36,298 bases of DNA from positions 1 to 36,298 of the forward strand of contig JAVBLQ010000138.1 of assembly GCA_031553435.1 (NCBI GenBank), given 5' to 3'. The notes beneath the pieces were generated by a model, which was not told the DNA's origin, ran no database searches, and saw only the letters and a program-made list of their open reading frames with translations. Positions 23,911-33,185 of the stretch are shown here, in pieces (the stretch's first letter is position 1; the number at the start of each line of letters is the position of its first letter). The position numbers were made by a program, and so were the translations under genes. The stretch is from JAVBLQ01 sp031553435. GTDB lineage: Bacteria > Bacteroidota > Bacteroidia > Bacteroidales > Azobacteroidaceae.

Positions 23911-24354
23911 TCAATTTTTATCATGTTTCACAAAGACAACTTCAATGTTTTGTTCTCCTCTGAAAATTAATTTATTTTTGGTATGAGAATAAGATGTTAC
24001 TCTATTAAATACGAATAATAATTGATCATCAAAATTATCATGATATAGACTACCTTTTTTTGTCCATTCCCGATATTCATTTATTATAATATTTCTATCA
24101 GAGACAAATTGATATTTTCCTCTTGCTTCATTAACACTTGTCGGCAAATAAAAACAGGAATCATTTTCAAATTTCAAAACATAAGCATTTTTTTCGATAT
24201 GCTCAGAAGGGGCTTTTTGGCGTTCGTTTTCAAACACGATTGATTGCATTTTCCACTCTGTTTGTAAGAAATCTTCATTTTCTATTGCTTTTTCACAACT
24301 GCTTAGCGAAAATAATAGTGAAAACAGGAGTAATGTTAATTGATTTAGTTTCAT
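23911..24354 (-). CDS. Putative lipoprotein of unknown function
   Basis: 147 residues. A lipoprotein signal ends at LSSC (C20). The rest, about 125 residues, looks like a small beta-barrel: LQTEWKMQSIVFENERQ, YVLKFENDSCFYLPTS, RGKYQFVSDRNIIINEY, LLFVFNRVTSY, NKLIFRGEQNIEVVFVK. The pattern is like lipocalin-type or META-type lipoproteins of Bacteroidota, but I do not recognise a family. It is separated from a small upstream frame by 20 bases. Confidence 0.75.
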   Translation of the reverse strand: MKLNQLTLLLFSLLFSLSSCEKAIENEDFLQTEWKMQSIVFENERQKAPSEHIEKNAYVLKFENDSCFYLPTSVNEARGKYQFVSDRNIIINEYREWTKKGSLYHDNFDDQLLFVFNRVTSYSHTKNKLIFRGEQNIEVVFVKHDKN

Positions 24355-24374
24355 TTTTGTGAGTTTTTGATTAT

Positions 24375-24521
24375 TTAATAATTACTTTTTTTGTTATAGT
24401 AATACGCTTTTCCATTTGCACTTGTACTGATTTTAACACCATTTGATGATACTTCAATGTTGGGTTCCTGAAAGTGAATAACCTGTAACGCACAGAACAT
24501 CATTGTTATTACTGAAGCCAT
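24375..24521 (-). CDS. Doubtful small protein beginning inside an inverted repeat
   Basis: MASVITMMFCALQVIHF...KAYYYNKKSNY (48 aa from 24521; a longer 63-aa version starts at 24566). The N-terminal codons lie in the arm of an inverted repeat, which makes the frame suspicious. The last ~30 residues (PNIEVSSNGVKISTSANGKAYYY) are polar and unrelated to anything I know. It could be translated with the lipoprotein downstream, 20 bases away. Low confidence. Confidence 0.25.
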   Translation of the reverse strand: MASVITMMFCALQVIHFQEPNIEVSSNGVKISTSANGKAYYYNKKSNY

Positions 24522-24655
24522 CTTGACTTTTTCTATTTGCCACGAATTTTGCGAATTAATACACATTTTAATCTCCTAAGGTTTTCTATTTTGTGTTAAT
24601 TCGGGTAATTAGCGGCAAGTTTATTATCAATAATTAAAAGTCAAGACGGCTTCAC
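24512..24655. repeat. Imperfect inverted repeat with AGCCATCTTGACTTTT ends
   Basis: The left arm (about 24518-24566, AGCCATCTTGACTTTTTCTA, then GCCACGAATTTTGCGAATTA) is matched inverted by 24592-24650 (TGTGTTAATTCGGGTAATTA... AAAGTCAAGACGGCT) with gaps. It is a further member of the dispersed palindromes in this window. Confidence 0.6.
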
Positions 24656-24869
24656 TAATAATACTGTCTTTTTCATAATGAAATAAAATTATTAATTTAT
24701 ATTGTGAAATTTATTATCACAAATATAAGAATCAATAATACAAAAAAACAAATATAAAACTATGTTATAGAACATAAATTTTATAATAGACAATTTTTTT
24801 CGATATGAAATTACTGTTGGTAAGCGGTGGAGTATTTTTTATAAAGTTGAAAAAAGATAAGTCTCTTTC
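24656..24869. other. AT-rich spacer with two minus-strand -7 boxes
   Basis: No supported gene. TATATTTG occurs on the minus strand at 24720-24727 and 24749-24756. The TTTG of the second is 21 bases upstream of the first, a good -33/-7 fit for the lipoprotein unit below. A short plus-strand frame at 24805 (MKLLLVSGGVFFIKLKK) looks like the start of a lost glycosyltransferase but soon ends. Confidence 0.45.
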
Positions 24870-25901
24870 TCAATCATAAATTGAATTGAGAATTGATTTA
24901 AAATCCTTAAAATACTTTTGAATGGAAAATTCCTGCGCCATGTAAGCATTCAGGTTTTTTCCTAACCGGATTCTATCAGATTCATTAATCAGCAGATGTT
25001 GAATTTGTTTTTTCATTTCCGCAACATTGTGCATTTCAACTAAAATACCGGTTTCATTCTGAATAATATAATTCGTGGTAGAAGGCGTTTTTGTCACAAT
25101 GATTGGCTTATTCATCAGACCGGCATCACCAATTACAATCAGTCCACACGGCAAGTCTGATTTCAAGGGAAGAATAACAATAGAAGAAGCTCCCATTAAT
25201 TGGGAAAATGACTGATAATCGACATCATATTCCATTTTGACATTGGGAGGAATAATTAATCCAGGACTTAAAAATTTTCTTCGGGCAACACCAACAAAAG
25301 ATACATCAGGCATCTGAGCTGCGACATTGAAAAATAATTGCCAATCACGTTGTGCTTCACCTCCTGAAAAAACATAATGATTGTCTTTGATATCAATATC
25401 AAAATCAAATTCCTTTTTGACCGGATCGTGTAAAACGAAAATCTTTTTTGGAGAAATATTAAAACGATCAGCATTAATCGATATATAATCAGATGCATTT
25501 ACCGTTAGATAAAACTTGGGATGATTCATAACAAAGTGGAAAATAAGATATCGTATCTTAGAGGTGAATCCACTGGATGGATGAGCAATCATATTGAGAG
25601 CTAAGATCGTTCTTTTATTGAAAGAAAAACGATTCAATAATCCTATTGCAATTCCGGTAGTAAAATTCCAACATACAATTGTGTCTTCAGGGATAGACAT
25701 TCGTAAAGCCTTAATTGCCTGTATGATATATTTGAAGTATAAATTTAGGATTCGAAATTTTACAGTCCGGTCTTTCATCGAATAATTAGGGATGTCGAGT
25801 AATTCGACGCTTATATTTTCTCTCTTCAGCTCTTGCTCAAGAAAAAATTTCCCATCGTTTATCCAATCAATAAGTAAAAATATTTTACCTTTTCTTTTCA
25901 T
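24870..25901 (-). CDS. Glycosyltransferase, GT-B fold (GT4-like)
   Basis: 343 residues. The N-terminal half is weakly conserved (GKIFLLIDWINDGKFFLEQELK). The C-terminal domain has YVFSGGEAQRDWQLFFNVAAQ (acting as the start of domain 2), VKMEYDVDYQSFSQLMGASSIVILPLKSDLPCGLIVIGDAGLMNKPIIVTKTPST, and a final LINESDRIRLGKNLNAYMAQEFS, typical of GT-B enzymes using nucleotide sugars. It is the last gene of the minus-strand polysaccharide operon, 22 bases after the methyltransferase. Donor and acceptor are unknown. Confidence 0.8.
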   Translation of the reverse strand: MKRKGKIFLLIDWINDGKFFLEQELKRENISVELLDIPNYSMKDRTVKFRILNLYFKYIIQAIKALRMSIPEDTIVCWNFTTGIAIGLLNRFSFNKRTILALNMIAHPSSGFTSKIRYLIFHFVMNHPKFYLTVNASDYISINADRFNISPKKIFVLHDPVKKEFDFDIDIKDNHYVFSGGEAQRDWQLFFNVAAQMPDVSFVGVARRKFLSPGLIIPPNVKMEYDVDYQSFSQLMGASSIVILPLKSDLPCGLIVIGDAGLMNKPIIVTKTPSTTNYIIQNETGILVEMHNVAEMKKQIQHLLINESDRIRLGKNLNAYMAQEFSIQKYFKDFKSILNSIYD

Positions 25902-25923
25902 CTAAATAACAATATTTTTATGT

Positions 25924-26835
25924 TTATTTCTTTGCAATTGCAATTAATAAGCTTCCCTCTTTTGCATTGAATAAATATTGAAAAATGATATATGGCAAAA
26001 GTAATTTTGAATATAATGATTTGGAACGAACAGATTTTATCTCTTTTTTCAGAAAAAAAGTCTCTTTTATATCGGTTGGCGACACACGAACAAAAATATC
26101 AGACTGGAAACCGGTTTTTGTCAATAATTCTTTAATGCTTTTAGGACTGTGGAGTATTAAATGACGAGGAAATTCCAATGCCCTCCAGAAATTTTTGTTG
26201 GCAGCAAGATTTGAATCACTGTTAGGAGTTTCCAGAATGAAAGAACCACCCGGTTTAAGGATGCGATAGACTTCTTTTAGTAATGAAGCAGGATCTTCAA
26301 TGTGTTCAAATACCTGAAACATTGTGATAAGGTCAAAATAATTGTCATCGTAAGTAGAAGCTGAAATATTACCCTGAATTGCATGATGCCCTTTTTGCTT
26401 CAAAATTTTTACGGCATTTGTATCCGGTTCGAGCCCGTAAGTTTTTTTACCTTGTGCTTTCAGGACATCTAAAAAAAGACCTTTTCCACAACCGATATCC
26501 AATACTTTTTCTGCGTTTTTTATGATATCAAAATATGGATAAATAGAATGTTTAAGAGGTGAAAATATTCTTTTTTTTCCTTGTAACAAAGAACTGAGAA
26601 GTTTTGTTAAGATCGGTGTATTATCTTCTTCGGTATGGGCATAATAGTCTTCCGAATAAATTTCATTGAAATCCTCTTCTTTAGGAAACGGATATTGGAA
26701 TACAACATTACAATCAGAACATCTGAATGCTTTATATTCCATCTGATTGTTCTCATTCTGATAGTCTTTGGAAATCGTATGCAAAGACACATTTTTATTG
26801 TTGCATAGAGGGCATTTGGGAACGGAGATATCCAT
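25924..26835 (-). CDS. SAM-dependent methyltransferase with N-terminal Cys4 zinc-ribbon
   Basis: 303 residues. The N-terminus has CPLC (C8, C11) and CSDC (C39, C42), likely a zinc ribbon. The class I methyltransferase core follows: VLDIGCGKGLFLDVL (111-125, SAM motif I), YGLEPD (motif II), YFDLITMFQVFEHIEDPASLL (motif IV region) and ILKPGGSFILETPNSD. In polysaccharide loci such enzymes methylate sugars or polysaccharide ends. It lies between two glycosyltransferase genes. Substrate is inferred only from location. Confidence 0.88.
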   Translation of the reverse strand: MDISVPKCPLCNNKNVSLHTISKDYQNENNQMEYKAFRCSDCNVVFQYPFPKEEDFNEIYSEDYYAHTEEDNTPILTKLLSSLLQGKKRIFSPLKHSIYPYFDIIKNAEKVLDIGCGKGLFLDVLKAQGKKTYGLEPDTNAVKILKQKGHHAIQGNISASTYDDNYFDLITMFQVFEHIEDPASLLKEVYRILKPGGSFILETPNSDSNLAANKNFWRALEFPRHLILHSPKSIKELLTKTGFQSDIFVRVSPTDIKETFFLKKEIKSVRSKSLYSKLLLPYIIFQYLFNAKEGSLLIAIAKK

Positions 26836-26937
26836 GTCTTAAAAAATTTTTACGAAGATAATTCATTAATCATATAGTTGCATTATTCATGGATAAGAAT
26901 TTTACTAAGCCTAATAAGTCTGAATGGGAATGAATTT

Positions 26938-28086
26938 TTACTTTCTTGTTATATTTAAGAATAAATCGTTCCATTGTTTCATAATGTTTTCCGGCATAAA
27001 ACGTTTTACATTATTTCGAGCTTTTTGCCCCATTTCTTTTCTTTTCAGATCATTTTTCATCAATAATTTTATTTTTTCGGCAAGAGCTTTGCAGTTTCCT
27101 TCTTCAACTATAAAACCATCTTCTTCATTGTTAATTATTTCAGCAGGTCCATGAGGGCAATTGAATGATACACATGGGAGTCCACATGCCTGAGCTTCTA
27201 ATAGCACCATGGGAAATCCTTCGTAAAGAGAACTCATTACATATATGGAACTATTAAGGTAATTTTCTATAATATTGGGGTGTGGAGAATTAAGTCGTAT
27301 TATATTTTCCATTCCCATAGATTGGATCAATTGAGATAATTTATCATAACACTCTCCGGACCCAAAAATATCCAGTTCCCATTCAGGATAATCTTCATTT
27401 ACAATACCCCATGCTTTTATAAGTAAGTCATATTGTTTTTGAGCTGCTAAACGACCCACACTGATTACTTTACATGAATCCAAGTAAGATACCTTTTCCG
27501 GATAAAAAGGAAGAGCATTATTAATGGAAACTATATTCGGATAATTAGACCATTCTTTTTTGTCTTTTTGTGTTAAAACTACAAATTTTTCATAATATTT
27601 TATATGTGAATATTTTCGTTTACTGGCTAAATAAGAAAATAATCTGGTGAAAAACGGTCTTTGTTTATTATGCTTGGTATCTAAAATAATAGATTGTTTG
27701 GAAAAATGTATTTCAGCAATTTTTTTGCTTCCATCTTGTATTTTATGTAAAAATGTAAATTCATTTTCATATGTAGATATAACAATGTTTGCTTTTTCTT
27801 TTTTTAAAATTTCAGTAAGTCTTTTTTGATGTGTTTTTCTTTTTTTTATTTGTGTAATTAATCGGGTAAAAAAATTGTATTGATTTAATTCAAAATAATT
27901 TATCTTCAGATCATATTGTTTTATTTTATTTGATAGAGCATAGTATGGTGTATGATCATTCTGATCGGTAGTAATTATTACGACTTCATGTCCTAACACT
28001 TCAGTCAAATAATTTGCTTTTGTTGAAAGGATTCTTCCTATCCCACCAGACATATGTAATTCGAGTGTGCAGTAGATAATTTTCAT
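26938..28086 (-). CDS. Glycosyltransferase family 4
   Basis: 382 residues. The N-terminus MKIIYCTLELHMSGGIGRIL carries a GGxGR loop. Domain 2 has ISVGRLAAQKQYDLLIKAWGIV, LDIFGSGECYDKLSQLI, IRLNSPHPNIIENYLNSSIYVMSS, LYEGFPMVLLEAQACGLPCVSFNCPHGPAEII (with the EGFPMVLLEA motif that contacts the sugar nucleotide) and a C-terminal helix. Enzymes with the C-P-x-GP-E pattern often move galactose or related sugars. It is ten bases from the flippase gene, so in the same operon. Confidence 0.92.
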   Translation of the reverse strand: MKIIYCTLELHMSGGIGRILSTKANYLTEVLGHEVVIITTDQNDHTPYYALSNKIKQYDLKINYFELNQYNFFTRLITQIKKRKTHQKRLTEILKKEKANIVISTYENEFTFLHKIQDGSKKIAEIHFSKQSIILDTKHNKQRPFFTRLFSYLASKRKYSHIKYYEKFVVLTQKDKKEWSNYPNIVSINNALPFYPEKVSYLDSCKVISVGRLAAQKQYDLLIKAWGIVNEDYPEWELDIFGSGECYDKLSQLIQSMGMENIIRLNSPHPNIIENYLNSSIYVMSSLYEGFPMVLLEAQACGLPCVSFNCPHGPAEIINNEEDGFIVEEGNCKALAEKIKLLMKNDLKRKEMGQKARNNVKRFMPENIMKQWNDLFLNITRK

Positions 28087-28096
28087 TTTTTTACAG

Positions 28097-29473
28097 TTAC
28101 AAAAGAAACACTATAAACCCTATGATACAGGTTGATATAATTATGCTAATTAGTGAGAAATAGGTTTTTTTAATTTGTATTAAATTATATTTTTTAATAT
28201 ATACTATACAAACTATGCAATTTATAATGGCTGCAACTACTTGAGCAATAACATATCCTTCTCCTTCAAATTTTGGGATCAAGAGATATGATAATAAGAT
28301 AAGAGTAGCGCTCATAATAACTTGGAGTATTAAATAAGGTTTGATTTTTTGAAATGAATAAAAGACTTTTCCTATTCCTGTAATAAATGTTGAAAATGGA
28401 ATGTAAAATGCTAGTATTGATACGTATTTTGATAAAGAATTGATAGATGTTTCATCTAATTTGCCATGTCCATATAAAATAGTAAGTATTGGTTTTCTAA
28501 AAGAGAATATACATAGAGTAATGAAAAACATTATAATCAATAATTTAGTCATTATATTATCAAAGACTATTCCAATTTCATTTTCTTTGAAACGAGATCT
28601 AAGTTCGTTCATTTTTATTCCAAGAACAGCTAGTAGTTGTAATGAAATCATTCCTATTGGAGCCTCAATTATTTTACTAGTAAAATTAATTAAAGTAACA
28701 ATACCATTGTTTAAATTTGAAATTAAATAAAGTGGAAAAAATGTTGAAAATAGTGTAATTATGGCTCCAAAGAAGCTTTGAATAGCATTTCTCAATGTTT
28801 TTTTTGCTAAAGGGATAGAAACAATAGAAAAATTCCATTTTATTCTTCTTTTAATAATCAACAATAAACATAATGTATTGATCAGATATCCGGTTAATAT
28901 TCCAACGGATAGAGATAGTTCGTTCATTTTTTTATTAAAAATAACGATAAAACCAATAATAATGATATTATTGATCATATTAACAATATGAGGTATTATA
29001 AAATACTTGAAAGACACTAATATTTCTAATACTATAGTATTAAAAAAAGAAAAAAGAAGAATAGGGAGGAGAAAGAAGATGATATATATATTTTTCTGAA
29101 TAACTTCAGTTTTGAATTGTGATATAAAGCTTAATATATGATAAGGAAAAATGTAAAAGAGTATTTCAAGAATTAAAGCTACTCCAATGAAAAAATATAT
29201 AAAAAAATTAACATAACTGATAGCACTATCTTTGCCTTTTTGTTCATATAAAAGTGTAAACTGAGGAATTATCGTAGATATTGTTACTGCATTAACAACA
29301 CTGAATAATAATACGAAAAAACTAAATAAATAGTAGTAGATATCAGTGGCTGTCGTAGCTCCAAAATAATAAGTGATAAATATTCCCTGAGAGAATGCTA
29401 TTATTTTTGAAATGAATCCAAAGATGGAAGAAAAAATAGCTCCTTTTTTATATGAAGATCCCACTTTAATCAT
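28097..29473 (-). CDS. Wzx/MurJ-like polysaccharide repeat-unit flippase
   Basis: 458 residues with about 12-14 hydrophobic segments. The start, GAIFSSIFGFISKIIAFSQGIFITYYFGATTATDIYYY, is a MurJ/MOP-superfamily opening. It is very AT-rich compared with housekeeping genes in the window. Its ATG overlaps the stop of the Wzy gene in ATGATTAA (8-base overlap), a sign of coupled translation. In the locus it would translocate lipid-linked repeat units; a MurJ role is less likely in this setting. Confidence 0.85.
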   Translation of the reverse strand: MIKVGSSYKKGAIFSSIFGFISKIIAFSQGIFITYYFGATTATDIYYYLFSFFVLLFSVVNAVTISTIIPQFTLLYEQKGKDSAISYVNFFIYFFIGVALILEILFYIFPYHILSFISQFKTEVIQKNIYIIFFLLPILLFSFFNTIVLEILVSFKYFIIPHIVNMINNIIIIGFIVIFNKKMNELSLSVGILTGYLINTLCLLLIIKRRIKWNFSIVSIPLAKKTLRNAIQSFFGAIITLFSTFFPLYLISNLNNGIVTLINFTSKIIEAPIGMISLQLLAVLGIKMNELRSRFKENEIGIVFDNIMTKLLIIMFFITLCIFSFRKPILTILYGHGKLDETSINSLSKYVSILAFYIPFSTFITGIGKVFYSFQKIKPYLILQVIMSATLILLSYLLIPKFEGEGYVIAQVVAAIINCIVCIVYIKKYNLIQIKKTYFSLISIIISTCIIGFIVFLL

Positions 29474-30689
29474 CTGTATTTTCCATATTTAATGAAAATT
29501 GCTTTGAAGTTGATACAACAATCCCCAGCAATATCATTATAAATAAACCTCTGTTATGAATAAATGTGGAATCAGCTATTGATTCTATAATGAAGAAAAT
29601 GATGATTATTAATGATAAAAAATAATTTTTTTTGTCTGATTTGTATATGACAGATCTTCTATAAATAAATCTCCAGAATAAAACAAATAAAGTTATTCCG
29701 ATTATTCCAAACTGGACTAATGAAGGATAAAATGTATCTGCTATAAAATCAGGATAATCTTCTGACAAACCATATATGTTATCAATCCCATAATATTCAT
29801 ATATTTTAGAATAATAAACTCCTGAAAAATATGTTGCATAACTAGCAAAACCTGAACCTAATAAAAAATAATCCATCAATATTTCTTTAGATTTAATATA
29901 TAGGACTGGTCTTGCAAAAGCTTCACCAATCTCATTTGCATCAATATTTTGAGTTCCATAAATGAAATAAAAATAAATTTTATCCCAAGTTAAATATAAA
30001 GAAATAAATAGCAATAAGAAGATTATACTAATAGTTTTAATGGATATTTTGAATGAAAAATTATAATAATAGGCTAGAACAAGTCCGGCTGAGATTACAA
30101 AAAAACCGTAAGCTTTGGATCTTCCTGAGAAAATTCCCAATGCTAACATTAGAATAAATATTAAAATATTTTTTTTATTATATTCGCTTGAAAATAAGAA
30201 TAAAGTGGCTGTACAAATGGTGGCTGTGGCAAACCTGGAAGCATGTCCCATAATGTTCCACATATCAAAAGAAATCACTATTAAGCAAAAAAATGAAAAA
30301 AAACATGTCTTTCTAAGTATATCTTTTTGCTTCTCAGTAAATACAGGAGCTATTGTATATGCACAGAAAAATCCTAAATAGGGTTTTATTTGAACAGCAA
30401 AATCTTGAAGTATGGCCGACGCATAGTTTGATTTAATATGAAATGAATACACCAAATAAAAACCAAAGATAAGAAATAAATATAACCAATATTTCTCCGT
30501 GAGACCTTGTCTGGTTCTTATTATCAGAAAAAAAGTAAATAAAACAAAAAACAAAGCCATCAATTCATCAATATAACTGAATCCTAACTTTATGTATATA
30601 TAGTCATAGAAAAGAACTCCGAATATAAGCCCTATAATCAGGAAAACTGTTAGAACATTACTTTTAAATTCTTCTACTGAAATCCACAT
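29466..30689 (-). CDS. Wzy-like O-antigen/exopolysaccharide polymerase
   Basis: 407 residues with about ten predicted membrane segments and a large loop (~240-310) holding ASYATYFSGVYYSKIYEYYG. Length and position (between Wzc and Wzx) are those of a Wzy polymerase, a family of low sequence identity. A GFAS...SEDYPDF region in the periplasmic loop is where catalytic residues are expected. The identity rests mainly on context and topology. It is AT-rich, 16 bases from the Wzc gene. Confidence 0.75.
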   Translation of the reverse strand: MWISVEEFKSNVLTVFLIIGLIFGVLFYDYIYIKLGFSYIDELMALFFVLFTFFLIIRTRQGLTEKYWLYLFLIFGFYLVYSFHIKSNYASAILQDFAVQIKPYLGFFCAYTIAPVFTEKQKDILRKTCFFSFFCLIVISFDMWNIMGHASRFATATICTATLFLFSSEYNKKNILIFILMLALGIFSGRSKAYGFFVISAGLVLAYYYNFSFKISIKTISIIFLLLFISLYLTWDKIYFYFIYGTQNIDANEIGEAFARPVLYIKSKEILMDYFLLGSGFASYATYFSGVYYSKIYEYYGIDNIYGLSEDYPDFIADTFYPSLVQFGIIGITLFVLFWRFIYRRSVIYKSDKKNYFLSLIIIIFFIIESIADSTFIHNRGLFIMILLGIVVSTSKQFSLNMENTDD

Positions 30690-30705
30690 AATAATGGCTC
30701 ACAAA

Positions 30706-33045
30706 TTATTTTTTATGCCCATACCCATATCCATATCCTCCATTTTTTTCAGACAAATCAATGCCATTAGCAACAATATAAAGTTCTTTTAATTTGTCGG
30801 ATGCTTTGATGGAGTTAATATACCTGATACTATCTTTATGTACATGACCGATCCGGCTCACATAGAGTGTTACATCACTTACTCTGTCTAATTGAAATGA
30901 GTCGGATACAATACCTACCGGAGCAGAATCCACAATGATGTAATCATATAATTTACGGACTTCGGAAAATAATTTGTCAAGCCTTCCACTCATCAAAAGT
31001 TCATTGGGGTTGGGAGGTATCGGACCTGCCTGGATTACATCTAATTCGGGCTGTATCCCCGAATGTTGGATAATCTCTTCAATGGTAATTTCTTCAGATG
31101 AAAGGAAGTTCGTTATCCCGGTTTTTCTTTTTAATTGCATATATTCTCCGAGCTTGGGACTGCGGATGTCGAGACCTATCAACAATACTTTCTTTTTTGT
31201 CAGTGCCAATGTTACTGCTAAATTGATGCTTACAAAAGATTTTCCTTCTCCGGCGATGGTCGATGTTAACAAAATAACTTTTTTCTCCGGTTTATTTAAA
31301 ATGAACATCAGGTTGGTGCGTAGTAAGCGGAAAAGTTCAACAACTGTTGATGTTTCGTGAGGCTTGACAACAATGTGTTCTTTTGACTTATTTTCGCAAA
31401 TTTCACCAATAACTTCAGCATCGCAGAGTTTTTCCAATTCTTCTTTGCTCTCAATTTCCTTTTTCAGCATATTTCTCAAATAGAGTATGCAAAAAGGAAC
31501 AATAATAGATATTGCCATTAAGATAAACATTATTCTTATCTTTCTGGGAGCAATAGGCTTAACGGATGGCATCGGTTTGTCAATCAGTTTAGCTTTAGGA
31601 GATGTTGCCGCCAGGCTCAAACTTGTCTCTTCTCTTTTTTGCAATAAGAAAAGATAAAGGGCTTCTTTGATCTGGTGTTGTCTTTCTATTTCGATATACT
31701 CCCGCTCTTGTCTTGGAATAGATTTGATCCGGGCATTGGTGAGCATGTCCTGTTTGGAAATATTACTCATAGCTATTTGCAAACTTTTTTTGACGTTGTT
31801 CACATTTGCGGAAATATTTTGACGGAGGATGATTAATTGTTCGCTCAACTCGCCTAGAGCCGGATTAGAATTAGAGGAAACTTTCTCAATCCGTATTTTT
31901 TCAATCAATAATTCATTGTATTTTGCGATGACTGCAATTAAGTTTTTATCTTCTATTCCAATAGAAGGAATCAATTGGTTCTTGTTTTTCGGATCTTCAA
32001 TATAACTTTTAATTTCATCAATGATACTGAGCTGAATTTGTGTTTCTGTACGTAGTTTTTCGTATTCACCCATTTGTTCCAGAAATAACTTGGCTTCAGA
32101 AGATATGTCAGTTAATTGGTTATCCTGCTTATATTTTTCTTTTTCTTTTTCTACAGAAATAAGATCTTGAGAGATGAGTTTCAATCTTTCATCAACAAAT
32201 GCTGCTGTGCTTTGGGCTACCAGATTTTTATCTTTGACAGCGTCATCATTAAATAAATTTATGATGGTTTTGATTAAGTCCTGGGCTTTTTTTACATTAT
32301 CAGCTTCAGTTGAGAATGTGATGGTAGATGTCTTTTTACTGGTCGGAGATATTGATATCGTTTTCATTGTACTTACAGCCAGTATATTGGGATTATTGAT
32401 TGTTACATCAATTTTTTTCTCTTTTAAGGATTTATCCCCATCAGGATTTTGATTGATAAAAACATCCAGTATTGGTGTTTTAATTGTGACCGGGAATTTA
32501 TCTATGGTAGTTTGAAATTTTTCATCATCAACTTTTCCTTTCACAAGGTATTGATTGTTTCCGGTTGGTTTAATTGTAAATTTTATCGGAATACTCAAAG
32601 TATCTGTCAGTAGCGAATCTGTTGTGATAATGAAAGGTTCTTTAGGATACAAATCCACTCTTTTCAATCCTTGCCATGCTTTGGAAACGACATGTTGATT
32701 TAATTTACAAATTGCTTCCGTCATTATTTGCCTGGTATTTAACACTACAACTTCATTATCTACATTGCTGCTATTCATCATAGAGCCTAAATCAGTTATT
32801 TCGGATAGTGCGGATATCGAAGAATATGCTGAGGATGATTTCTTATCGTCTTGACGGAGTAAAATGGTGCCATTTACTTCATACACCGGATTTTTCATCA
32901 AAAGGTATAACATCCCAATGGATACGAAAGATATAAAGCTAATTATAAACCATTTTTTGTTTTTTGTAAATACCTTGATTATTTCACCAAGGTCAATAAA
33001 CTCATCTTTTTTCAAGGAATCTTTTGGTAGATTTTTGTTCGCCAT
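30706..33045 (-). CDS. Wzc-like chain-length regulator and tyrosine autokinase
   Basis: 779 residues. The Wzz domain lies between two membrane helices (~34-52 and ~505-525), with long coiled coils in the periplasmic part. The BY-kinase domain is fused: Walker A TSTIAGEGKS (K602), Walker A' LLIGLDIRSPKLGEYM and Walker B DYIIVDSAPVGI (D706). The C-terminus ends in GGYGYGYGHKK, with Y771, Y773 and Y775 forming the Tyr cluster that is autophosphorylated. It controls polymer length and export timing. A cognate Tyr phosphatase and Wza-type exporter are not in this window. It begins the minus-strand operon. Confidence 0.95.
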   Translation of the reverse strand: MANKNLPKDSLKKDEFIDLGEIIKVFTKNKKWFIISFISFVSIGMLYLLMKNPVYEVNGTILLRQDDKKSSSAYSSISALSEITDLGSMMNSSNVDNEVVVLNTRQIMTEAICKLNQHVVSKAWQGLKRVDLYPKEPFIITTDSLLTDTLSIPIKFTIKPTGNNQYLVKGKVDDEKFQTTIDKFPVTIKTPILDVFINQNPDGDKSLKEKKIDVTINNPNILAVSTMKTISISPTSKKTSTITFSTEADNVKKAQDLIKTIINLFNDDAVKDKNLVAQSTAAFVDERLKLISQDLISVEKEKEKYKQDNQLTDISSEAKLFLEQMGEYEKLRTETQIQLSIIDEIKSYIEDPKNKNQLIPSIGIEDKNLIAVIAKYNELLIEKIRIEKVSSNSNPALGELSEQLIILRQNISANVNNVKKSLQIAMSNISKQDMLTNARIKSIPRQEREYIEIERQHQIKEALYLFLLQKREETSLSLAATSPKAKLIDKPMPSVKPIAPRKIRIMFILMAISIIVPFCILYLRNMLKKEIESKEELEKLCDAEVIGEICENKSKEHIVVKPHETSTVVELFRLLRTNLMFILNKPEKKVILLTSTIAGEGKSFVSINLAVTLALTKKKVLLIGLDIRSPKLGEYMQLKRKTGITNFLSSEEITIEEIIQHSGIQPELDVIQAGPIPPNPNELLMSGRLDKLFSEVRKLYDYIIVDSAPVGIVSDSFQLDRVSDVTLYVSRIGHVHKDSIRYINSIKASDKLKELYIVANGIDLSEKNGGYGYGYGHKK

Positions 33046-33090
33046 ATAGATTAGATAAAAAAACTTTAAATCATCTTAGATATAACTACT

Positions 33091-33098
33091 CAAACTTA
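33091..33098 (-). promoter_or_regulatory. -7 box (TAAGTTTG) for the polysaccharide operon
   Basis: TAAGTTTG on the minus strand lies 45 bases upstream of the ATG at 33045. No -33 TTTG is clear. It lies between the tsf terminator and the Wzc gene and would drive six genes as far as 24870. Confidence 0.45.
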
Positions 33099-33125
33099 AA
33101 TTTATTGTGTTTATCTATAAAAAAT

Positions 33126-33154
33126 AAAGAAGGCACTATTGGAGCACCTTCTTT
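33126..33154 (-). terminator. Intrinsic terminator after tsf
   Basis: On the minus strand AAAGAAGG and CCTTCTTT form a stem around a 13-base loop, followed by ATTTTTTATAG. It closes the ribosomal-protein/EF-Ts unit and separates it from the polysaccharide operon. Confidence 0.75.
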
Positions 33155-33185
33155 CTTTAAAATTTAAGAAGTGAAGAATGAAGAA

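Noticed and set aside
24805..24880. Short plus-strand frame MKLLLVSGGVFFIKLKK
   Set aside because: Resembles a glycosyltransferase opening but ends after about 24 codons and has no promoter; at most a remnant.
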